From: Torymus aiolomorphi
Taxonomy: Eukaryota; Arthropoda; Insecta; Hymenoptera; Torymidae
Reading direction: 5' to 3'
Assembly: GCA_036365515.1 (NCBI GenBank)
Contig: CM070877.1
Location: 84,790,522 to 84,854,521, forward strand
DNA: 64,000 nt
This document shows, one piece after another, positions 10,741 to 19,453 of this stretch. A program made the translations under genes and the position numbers. Within the stretch, counting starts at the first letter, position 1. Each line of letters opens with the position of its first letter. The notes under the pieces are model-generated. The model did no database searches. It was not told the DNA's origin and saw nothing but the letters and a program-made list of their open reading frames with translations.

Positions 10741-11496
10741 TGTAACGGGGTTCGATTAGAGAGGGTAATAATCACTCTCGGGGGTTCGCGGGGTAATATA
10801 CGGGCGTACTATTCGCCCGGACGACTCGCCGTTGTAGAACCCCCCTGTGGTCCGGAGCGAACGCAGGTGCATGGGCCACGAGCTGGCGCGCCCGGTCTGC
10901 ACTGTAGAAGGCCTAAGCCACCTTCTACTTGAGTCGGCGGCGCACTCGGCGGCTGCTGCCAACTTCGGCGCACGAACTCCCGGCTGCTACCTAACCTTAC
11001 CTACTGCAGCCGGTGTTCCCGTACAACGTCGCGCAGGTTAAACCTGGGAGGTTTTACTTACATTCCCCATTGCCGATGTCCGCTAGCCTCGACTAGCTGC
11101 AGCTGCTGCAATAATGGTAAAGGGCAGTATTCGGGAAGGGAATCGGTTACTCGCAAATAACTGAGTCCAAAACGAATGTTAAAATCAAGGGTTGAATTTA
11201 TTGATGGTAAAAGGGTTTGACGCGTAGAGGGGTGCGTGCACTAACAAATACTTAACAATGTTAACGCGTAGGCCGAGACTAGGACGTGCGGAACCTGCTG
11301 GTGCGCAGCAGGCTAAGCCTCACCGAGAGGACCGCAACCGGCCGCTCGCACACGCTGCCGCTGCCGCGGAGATACAGGCGCGGGGCGGCGGAGCACATGC
11401 CGACGGCTCATATAATACCAGGCAACACTTACATAAAAATGGTGATGGTGGAAACCGCGTGAGCAGGGGACGCCGACGGGCGGTCCGTCGAGCGGC

Positions 11497-11500
<4 letters not shown>
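10741..11500 (-). repeat. 3' LTR
   Basis: About 10741-11180 matches 22823-23275 throughout: CGGGGTAATATACGGGCGTACT, GACTCGCCGTTGT, CTACTGCAGCCGGTGTTCCC and GGGAATCGGTTACTCGCAAA. The stretch 11181-11500 has no counterpart at the right LTR, and its outer boundary is inferred from the polypurine tract starting at 11501. On the minus strand a TATATGAG box near 11411 could be the U3 promoter. Confidence 0.7.
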
Positions 11501-11546
<46 letters not shown>

Positions 11547-11582
11547 CCCCCCCCCCCCCCCCCCCCCCCTCCCTCTCTCTCT
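11501..11582 (-). repeat. Expanded polypurine tract: (TC)n, 26 C, (TC)n
   Basis: On the plus strand it reads about 21 TC repeats, then 26 consecutive C (11544-11569), then TCCCTCTCTCTCT. On the element's own (minus) strand it is an uninterrupted purine stretch of about 80 nt at the position of the polypurine tract, just upstream of the 3' LTR. The length of the C run may be affected by sequencing. Confidence 0.6.
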
Positions 11583-11807
11583 GTTGAATCGGCGCTGCAC
11601 AGAAGGACACTCGCTTGCAGTGGTGGAGGCGGGTGTGTGGCGGCTCGGGGACACTTCCGCAATTCGCGGACGCCAGGCCAGCCACAGACCGGGCTGTAGT
11701 GGCATCTCCCGGTCCCCGGGGGCTTCGAGTAATTTGCCCGCTCATGCGCCAGGTCCAGCTCGATAGCCGCTTTCTCCTCTGCCTTGCGGGTCTCGTCCCA
11801 GCCGGCT
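11583..11807 (-). pseudogene. Gag C-terminal segment, separated by the transposon insertion
   Basis: The minus frame begins at the insertion point with GWDETRKAEEKAAIELDLA, a charged helical stretch that continues a coiled coil ending at 19454. It then has a Cys-containing tail (GRCHYSPVCGW, ELRKCPR) before the polypurine tract. When the transposon and one GCT copy are discounted, the two segments are in the same reading frame. That supports a true insertion rather than assembly error. No function beyond gag structure is claimed. Confidence 0.6.
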
Positions 11808-12176
11808 TAGGCCAGTCAAATTAGTCTTTTTTTTGCCTGTTTTGAAACCTAATTGTAAGCCGACCTTATCAAGTGGGTTATGATTGAGGAGGTCATCAGG
11901 AACAATAACCCGGTGAATGAGTATAAAAATTTACATGGGAAATGTTTTTAATTAACAATTGAATGCTCGGAAAAACAGTTTTTCGACTGCTACAAAAAAA
12001 CTACTGACTTTACAGAAAAAAGTTCAAAGTAAACTTTGTAGATAGTAAAAATATCTATCAAACGCAATTTACAGATTTAAATTTAGTTAATTTGTTTATC
12101 TGCAAATCGCAAAAAACCGCTTAAAAAGGCCATTTTTACGATTGTTTATTACTCTGTTAAAAATGTCGCTAGGTGC

Positions 12177-12990
12177 TTGATAACTCGTTTAAGTATAGCT
12201 CTTATAGCACTTAATACGCAGCTAAAATTTTAGCTAAAAATATTTAATAGTTTTTGCATAATTCCATTTATTTATTAGATTTTGGTCATTTTTGCGTGAT
12301 TTTTCCCAAGCCGTGGGACGTCGTACGAGGATGCAGTAAACGGATTTTGAAAGTTTAACATCTCTACTTTCACGAACAATGAATGGCTAAGCGATTTTTT
12401 CAAATTTAATAGTTTAAAATCGCAAAATAAAAAGAAGTCATTTTTTTTTTATAAATAAAAGCAATTGCGGCTCGACAATTGGTCGTAGATAACCGACAGT
12501 AGGTTCGTTGGAAAGCTGGCATTTTTTCACAAATTTTAAGGGGTCTACGAACTCTCTAAGTGCTCTGGGAGCCGAGATAATTTTTTTTTTTTTTTTTTTT
12601 AAATCGCTGTGTCTTCAATTATTAATATTAAGAAACGAGACAGGGACGAAAAATCGAATAAATAGTTGTACTAACAGAAAAAAAATATTTCATCACATTT
12701 ATTGCAAAATTACATTGTTATAAATAATCACGAAGGCGCGGGTCTAAATTGGAGAAGGCTACAAGTGTCACGCGCAAAAACTGAGCGTAGGAACTTCAAA
12801 TCCGACGCGCTCGAAATTTTTTTCATATCTCAGTATATAATTGACGTAAACCCTTAATTTTTGTTTTAATTTGGGGTAGCTCGCCAAAATATTAACATGC
12901 AGCCTATTCATTTCCCCGAAAAAGTTTATTTAACAATACTTAATTAACAACAATTATTTTTATTAACTTTTTTCTGTTTTTTTCATAAAT
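12177..12990 (+). repeat. TIR segment directly repeated at 14432-15177
   Basis: Both begin TTGATAACTC and TTTAAGTATAGCTCTTATAG and run through TTGGAAAGCTGGCATTTTT and GCCGAGATAATTTTTTT to TTTTTCATAAATAAA. The second copy lacks about 60 bp (equivalent to 12294-12355). With the right arm (about 18290-19095, inverted) this segment occurs three times in the element. Confidence 0.8.
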
Positions 12991-13356
12991 AAATAATTAA
13001 ATACATATAATTTTATGCAATGGTACATATTATTAATTAATTAGACATACTTTTATATTACTCTGTGTATGTGAGTTTATGTGTGTGAGTAGATTTGAAT
13101 TTTTCCGCGCTTTCATGTGTTCGGAAACGCATGTTTCGAAAGGCATCGGGGTGAAACCTTTGGTTAGACGCTTCGACACTTGTGCGCATGTCTCCGCCAA
13201 GGGGAGCGTTACTATACTTTCTCTTTTGACCGTTGTGCCAGTGACGCCAGCCACAGAGAATAGAAGCATAAGCAGTATCGAATACAATTTTAGTATAACA
13301 TACAGTGTATGTTACAGTTTAATAAACAGTTTATAAGTGACATTTATTGAATCCTG

Positions 13357-13427
13357 GTAAGTGAATATATACAGTATTCTGATTTATATTGTCATTATCA
13401 AATATATTTATAAGTTATATATTACAG
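13357..13427 (+). other. Putative intron 1 in the 5' leader (left arm)
   Basis: Donor CCTG/GTAAGTG and acceptor ATTACAG/TTGC enclose 71 bp. In the right arm the donor is kept (CTC/GTAAGTG), but the acceptor AG is changed to CG (near 17851). The left arm may therefore preserve the ancestral splice site. Confidence 0.5.
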
Positions 13428-13525
13428 TTGCATTTGCTGTTTTTAAACGAAAATCCGGATTGTTTGGGATATAGTACCACAGCTATAAGAGAAAGACTTT
13501 ATGAAATAGTGTTATCGCACCGTTG

Positions 13526-14034
13526 GTAAGTACATAAATGTTGTAATTGTTATTCATAGTGTTATTACGAAATCGGTAAATAATTTATTTGAAATTAGTG
13601 TTACGTGCAGATATACGTACGAATATAGAAGAGCGAAATAAGCCAGCCGTTCGATTAATAGAAGTCCGATTGGTACGGTGGCTTGATGGTAGCCTTTCTG
13701 ACTTGTGCGTCGGCGGCTCCGGTTCGATCCCAGGGTCCGTCAATTTTTTATTCCTAAAAGTTGCTATAGCCCACTCGTAATTTTAGCAAAAATAGTTTAT
13801 TAGTTTAAAATAATTTTTATGAAAATTTTTTTGAAAAATATTTATTTTGGCATAGTGTAAACGGATGTCTAAATTATAATTTTTTTTTCTTAATATTTGT
13901 AGTCAAATACAGTTTAATTATGAATACATTTTTAAAATCAGATTTATTGATATATTTTTTTTGTTAATTATATGTTATAGTTAATTAAGTTTCAATAATT
14001 ACAAAATTTATTGATACAACACATTTTTGTGCAG
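13526..14034 (+). other. Putative intron 2 in the 5' leader (left arm)
   Basis: Donor CGTTG/GTAAGTAC and acceptor TTTTTGTGCAG/GTTGAAG enclose 509 bp; both sites are intact in both arms. The exon between the introns (13428-13525) is 98 bp. The exon after it carries ATG 14053. The tRNA-like unit lies within this intron. Confidence 0.5.
13670..13749 (+). ncRNA. tRNA-like Pol III unit (left arm)
   Basis: It has an A-box-like TGGCTTGATGGTAG (13679-13692), a B-box GGTTCGATCCC (13721-13731) and a T6 terminator at 13744-13749. CTGAC/GTCGG could form an anticodon-type stem, with a 6-nt loop TTGTGC. The T stem has one mismatch and the acceptor stem is poor, so it is not a canonical tRNA; a tRNA-derived SINE-like or tRNA pseudogene origin is likely. 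Confidence 0.45.
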
Positions 14035-14052
14035 GTTGAAGTTTTCTTGAAA

Positions 14053-14469
14053 ATGGAAACTGACGGCGCGAACATCTGGTTGCTGTGTGACAAACTAGTC
14101 AACCCCGAGCAGGCTCGAGTTCTCAAAGAGAAGGCTATAGCAACCTTAATTGATGCAAGTTTAAAGAGGAAGGACAACAAACATAAAAAACTCCAAAAGT
14201 GTCAAGCATTAACAATTCATACCAATTGTCATAGTAATTATGTTAAACAGTCAAGTATAAAAGCTGCCCAAAAACAAGCAAGAATTTTAAAAGTAACTGC
14301 GAGACAAAATACTATTGCTCTACAGCAGTTTGATTTTAGCAAATATTGTATTTTTTGCGGGGAAGAAGCGTCGTACGAGTACAATGCTAAAAGGGAAAAA
14401 TATCCTAACGCGAATCTTTCGAAAGTCAAAATTGATAACTCATTTAAGTATAGCTCTTATAGCACTTAA
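14053..14469 (+). pseudogene. Duplicated N-terminal part of the transposase gene in the left arm
   Basis: ATG 14053 opens METDGANIWLLCDKLVNPEQ, continuing with a Cys/His pattern (KCQALTIHTNCHSNYVKQ, then YCIFCGEEASYEYN) that suggests a zinc-binding domain. It is nearly identical to the minus-strand copy starting at 17218. The left copy keeps a Ser codon where the right copy has a stop (KQSSIKAA versus KQ-stop-SIKAA). Homology ends at codon ~127, where the chimeric junction adds unrelated codons and a stop at 14469. It could encode a truncated DNA-binding protein, but expression is unknown. Confidence 0.65.
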
Positions 14470-15177
14470 TAAGCAGTTAAAATTTTAGCTAAAAATATTT
14501 AATAGTTTTTGCTTAATTCCATTTATTTATTAGATTTTGGTCATTTTTAACATCTCTACTTTCACGAACAATGAATAGCTAAGCGATTTTTTCAAATTTA
14601 ACTGTTTAAAATCGCAAAATAAAAAGAAGTCATTTTTTTGTTATAAATAAAAGCAATTGCGGCTCGACTATTAGTCGTAGATAATCGACCGTAGGTTCGT
14701 TGGAAAGCTGGCATTTTTCACAATTTTAAGGGGTCTACGAACTCTCTAAGTGCTCTGGGAGCCGAGATAATTTTTTTTTTTTTAAATCGCTGTGTCTTCA
14801 ATTAGTAATATTAAGAAACGAGACAGGGACGAAAAATCGAATTAATAGTTGTACAAACAGAAAAAAAATATTTCATCACATTTATTGAAAAATTACATTG
14901 TTATAAATAATCACGAAGGCGCGGGTCTAAATTGGAGAAGGCTACAAGTGTCACGCGCAAAAACTGAGCGTAGGAACTTCAAATCCGACGCGATCGAAAT
15001 TTTTTTCATATCTCAGTATATAATTGACGTAAACTCTTCATTTTTTTTAATTTGGGGTAGATCGCCAAAATATTAACATACAGCCTACTCATTTCCACGA
15101 AAAAGTTTATTTAACAATACTTAATTAAGAACAATTATTTTTATTAAATTTTTTCTTTTTTTTTTTCATAAATAAAG
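14432..15177 (+). repeat. Internal direct copy of the TIR segment
   Basis: It is in the same orientation as 12177-12990 and lies just 3' of the minus-strand gene. It is best read as the original left TIR of the gene-bearing element, whose outer ~370 bp was replaced by a longer end fragment. Confidence 0.65.
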
Positions 15178-15281
15178 ATGAATTAGTTATGGATAACTGC
15201 TGGGGTGTCTACTACTAGTTAATGAAATAATAAAAAATAATGTATTTGTTTTGAAAAAATCATTTATTGCAGATTTAACAC

Positions 15282-17218
15282 TTAAATGGTTATTTTACGT
15301 TTTTTTGCCTTTGTTGGGCGTGATATTGACTCATTCAGTTCTTGATTATGTTCTATTTCTTCTTCTTCATCTTCATCTTCATCTTCATCTTCTTCTTCTT
15401 CTTCTTCATCTTCTTGATCTTCTTCATCATTTGTTTCTTGTGCACTTGGCGGGACTTTGCATTCGGTTTCGAATTGCTCATCATATTCTGCATCATCATG
15501 CATGATATCTGCCATATCAATAACCATTTCTTCCACATTTGTGCAGATTTCACCATGGCATGATGAGCATATATTTGAGCATCGCAAGCCATGCTTTCGG
15601 CAGCTGCATGTCTTTTTCTTGCACCCCGTTTCACATCTACAGCTAATTTTCGGCTCTACATGATTTTGCGTTATTGGATTGTTTATAGTTACATCTTCAA
15701 TCACAATATTTTTAAGCCCCGCGTGCACTCCTCTTTGAAAGTTTTGAAGAGGGACGAAACCAAAAGCGCCTACGTTATTAGCCGAAGGAATACGAGCTAA
15801 GCGTTCTATTTTAGTATTTGTTGATATTTCGGAGGCAGGAGTTGCACAGATAATACCACCCCTCGCATGAAAGTATTCCGACCATCTATTGTGCACGTGT
15901 TGTGGTCGGCATTATCGTATACAAACTGAAAATAAGCTGCACCGGAGTCATAAGTTTCGGGCTGACAAACTATAGAAGATTCAAAAAGCTGCGTTTTATA
16001 ATAGGAAGCACATAATCCAAGATAAGCCAATGACTCTATGAGATTTTTCGATGCATGCTTTTTATACATCATAGTTGACAAACCCAATAAAATCGGGGAT
16101 AAAAATGACCGAGGTCTTACGGGGGATATAATAATATGACAAAGTGTCATGACTCTTTTATCCCACATTTCATTTTTTCTTTTGTTACTTCTCATCAAAA
16201 TATCGAAAAACGATTGTAACGTCGGTGGTATGTCATCTTTGATGTTATCAAAAAAATGATCAGGCGCAGGATAATTAACTGTATCATAATACTTCGATAT
16301 TATATCTTCAAGAAGCAATTCCGCTACTGTATCAATAATCCGTTTGCGTTCGGTTTTAACATCTGAGTTTTTATTGTTGTACCATTCCGCAGAAAGAATC
16401 TTATTTCTTACAAAAGCGAAACAAACAACTAAATCTTTTTTTACTTTATAAACGGAAATTGCGTCACCAAAATATTCTACTAGTTTATTGCGAATTGTGT
16501 CAAGTTTGCAAGGAAGTTCTTCTTCTTCTTCTTTGTATTCGCTTAAAATACTTGCAATGGAAAATTGACACTCCTCATCACTAAACTCGCATAAATAAGA
16601 GATAATGTCAGATGTATCTTTATGCATAGGTCGACCGGTTTTATGAGACGGTCTAAAAATTGAAAATTTTCGTATGCAAAAATCATGGTAACGGGCGCCC
16701 CGTTCTACCAAATCTACGTTTTCAATAAGTTTTTTTTAAACTGTATATTCTTCTCGAAGGTTATCTCGTAAGGTTTCATCGTTCTGGCATGAAGTAATTT
16801 TTTCTAGAATATTGCCCTTTAAAGTGTCGCTACTAACAATTTTGACTTTCGAAAGATTCGCGTTAGGATATTTTTCCCTTTTAGCATTGTACTCGTGCGA
16901 CGCTTCTTCCCCGCAAAAAATACAATATTTGCTAAAATCAAACTGCTGTAGAGCAATAGTATTTTGTCTCGCAGTTACTTTTAAAGTACTTGCTTGTTTT
17001 TGGGCTGCTTTTATACTTCACTGTTTAACATAATTACTATGACAATTGGTATGAATTGTTAATGCTTGACACTTTTGGAGTTTTTTATGTTTGTTGTCCT
17101 TCCTCTTTAAACTTGCATCAATTAAGGTTGCTATAGCCTTCTCTTTGAGAACTCGAGCCTGCTCGGGGTTGACTAGTTTGTCACACAGCAAACAGATGTT
17201 CGCGCCGTCAGTTTCCAT
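15282..17218 (-). pseudogene. Transposase-like gene with zinc-binding N-terminus, acidic tract and CXC-like C-terminus
   Basis: ATG 17218 is three codons upstream of DGANICLLCDKL. In order the protein shows an N-terminal Cys/His cluster, a long central region (RSFLSPILLGLSTMM, FVYDNADHNTCTIDGRNTF), a C-terminal Cys cluster (CRCETGCKKKTCSCRKHG, LRCSNICSSCHGE) and an acidic tail with a Glu/Asp run. The YDNADHN..T(I/L)DG motif and the CxCxxGC..CSC cluster are shared by a widespread family of uncharacterized repeat-associated animal proteins. I infer that it mobilises this element. Breaks: a stop after NYVKQ (near 17020), a TAA near 16739 and a frameshift near 15860. The GA-rich acidic tract corresponds to a TTC/ATC microsatellite-like stretch (15358-15428). 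Confidence 0.7.
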
Positions 17219-19453
17219 TTTCAAGAAAACTTCAACCTGCACAAAAATAATGTATTGTATCAATAAATTTTGTAATTATTGAAACTTAATTAACTATAGC
17301 ATATAATTAAAAAAAAGTATATCAATAAATCTGATTTTAAAAATGTATTCATAATTAAACTGTATTTGACTATAAATATTAAAAAAAAAAAAAAATTATA
17401 ATTTAGCCATCCGTTTACACTATGCCAAAATAAATATTTATCAAAAAAATTTTCATAAAAATTATTTTAAACTAATAATATTATTTTTGCTAAAATTACG
17501 AGTGGGCTATAGCAACTTTTAGGAATAAAAAATTGACGGACCCTGGGATCGAACCGGAGCCGCTGACGCACAAGTCAGAAAGGCTACCATCAAGCCACCG
17601 TACCAATCGGACTTCTATTAATCGAACGGCTGGCTTATTTCGCTCTTTTATATTCGTACGTATATCTGCACGTAACACTAATTTCAAATAAATTATTTAC
17701 CGATTTCGTAATAACACTATGAATAACAATTACAACATTTATGTACTTACCAACGGTGCGATAACACTAGTTCATAAAGTCTTTCTCTTATAGCTGTGGT
17801 ACTATATCCCAAACAATCCGGATTTTCGTTTAAAAACAGCAAATGCAACGGTAATATATAACTTATAAACATATTTGATAATTACAATATAAATCAGAAT
17901 ACTGTATATATTCACTTACGAGGATTCAATAAATGTCACTTATAAACTGTTTATTAAACTGTAATATACACTTTATGTTATACTAAAATTGTATTCGATA
18001 CTGCTTATGCTTCTATACTCGGTGGCTGGTGTCACTGGCACAACGGTCAAAAGAGAAAGTATAGTAATGCTCCCCTTGGCGGAGACATGCGCACAAGTGT
18101 CGAAGCGTCTAACGTAAGGTTTCACCCCGATGCCTTTCGGAACATGCGTTTCCGAACACATGAAAGCGCGGAAAAATTCAAAACTACTCACACACACATA
18201 AACTCACATACACAGAGTAATATAAAAGTATGTTTAATTAATTAATAATATGTACCATTGCATACAATTATATGTATTTAATTATTTATTTATGAAAAAA
18301 ACAGAAAAAAGTTAATAAAAATAATTGTTGTTAATTAAGTTTTGTTAAATAAACTTTTTCGGGGAAATTAGTAGGTTATATGTTAATATTTTGTCGAGCT
18401 ACCCCAAATTAAAAAAAAAATGAAGGGCTTACGTCAATTATATACCGATATATGAAAAAAATTTCGAGCGCGTCGGATTTGAAGTTACTACGCTCAGTTT
18501 TTGCGCGTGACACTTGTAGCCTTCTCCAACTTAGACCCGCGCCTTCGTGATTATTTATAACAATGTAATTTTGCAATAAATGTGACGAAATATTTTTTTT
18601 CTGGTAGTACAACTATTAATCTGATTTTTCGTCCCTGTCTCGTTTCTTAATATTACTAATTGAAGACACAGCGATTTAAAAAAAAAAAAAATTATCTCGG
18701 CTCCCAGAGCACTTAGAGAGTTCGTAGACCCCTTAAAATTGTGAAAAAATGCCAGCTTTCCAACAAACCTACTGTCGATTATCTATGACTAATAGTCCAG
18801 CCGCAATTGCTTTTATTTATAACAAAAAAATGACTTCTTTTTATTTTGCGATTTTAAACAATTAAATTTGAAAAAATCGCTTAGCTATTCATTGTTCGTG
18901 AAAGTAGAGATGTTAAACTTTCAAAATCCGTTTACTGCATCCTCGTACAACGTCCCACGGCTTGGGAAAAATCACGCAAAAATGACCAAAATCTAATAAA
19001 TAAATGGAATTATGCAAAAACTATTAAATATTTTGAGCTAAAATTTTAACTGCTTATTAAGTGCTATAAGAGCTATACTTAAACGAATTATCAAGCACCT
19101 AGCGACATTTTTAACAGAGTAATAAACAATCGTAAAAATGGCCTTTTTAAGCGGTTTTTTGCGATTTGCAGATAAACAAATTAACTAAATTTAAATCCGT
19201 AAATTGCGTTTGATAGATATTTTTAATATCTACAAAGTTTACTTTGACCTTTTTTCTGTAAAGTCAGTAGTTTTTTTGTAGCAGTCGAAAAACTGTTTTT
19301 CCGAGCATTCAATTGTTAATTAAAAACATTTCCCATGTAAATTTTTATACTCATTCACCGGGTTATTGTTCCTGATGACCTCCCCAATCATAACCCGCTT
19401 GATAAGGTCGGCTTACAATTAGGTTTCATGAAAAAACTAATTTGATTGGCCTA
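16837..19453 (-). repeat. Right terminal inverted repeat
   Basis: It is the inverted counterpart of 11808-14434 and contains the functional-side 5' end of the gene (ATG 17218). Small indels and substitutions distinguish it from the left arm, for example the CG replacing an acceptor AG near 17851 and the nonsense codon near 17020. Confidence 0.8.
17527..17606 (-). ncRNA. tRNA-like Pol III unit (right arm)
   Basis: It is the inverted copy of 13670-13749. B-box complement 17545-17555, A-box complement 17584-17597 and A6 (terminator complement) at 17527-17532 are all retained. Here the anticodon-type stem is perfect (CTGAC/GTCAG) where the left arm has a G-U pair, which hints at stem retention. 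Confidence 0.45.

Larger units (their letters stand above)
11808..14434 (+). repeat. Left terminal inverted repeat, carrying the 5' end of the transposase gene
   Basis: It is the inverted copy of 16837-19453. It includes the end motif, an AT-rich subterminal region, a putative transcription start region (13080-13350), two non-coding exons, two introns with a tRNA-like unit in the second, and the first ~127 codons of the gene. Similarity breaks at 14432-14434 (TTG), where sequence jumps to a second copy of 12177 onward. Confidence 0.8.
11808..19453. mobile_element. 7.65-kb DNA transposon with 2.6-kb TIRs and GCT target duplication
   Basis: The outermost sequence is TAGGCCAGTCAAATTAGT on the left and the reverse complement of TAGGCCAATCAAATTAGT on the right. 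The flanks are GCT on both sides (11805-11807 and 19454-19456). Inverted similarity extends from 11808 to 14434 and from 19453 back to 16837. The interior holds the rest of a transposase-like gene on the minus strand (15282-17218) and an extra direct copy of a TIR segment. A 3-bp target duplication occurs in several superfamilies (Academ, Zator and CACTA among others); the class remains open. Confidence 0.85.

Noticed and set aside
11258..11766. Several open frames rich in Ser-Leu or Arg-Glu repeats
   Set aside because: They are translations of the (TC)n/C26 tract and adjoining GC-rich LTR DNA, with no domain signal.
13033..13287. Minus-strand frame with a signal-peptide-like start (LLFSVAGVTG)
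   Set aside because: It is antisense to the transposon leader, starts at a non-ATG codon and has no homologous support; the hydrophobic stretch is probably chance.
13670..13749. A genuine functional tRNA gene
   Set aside because: Acceptor stem pairing is poor, the anticodon loop has 6 nt and the T stem has a mismatch; called tRNA-like only.
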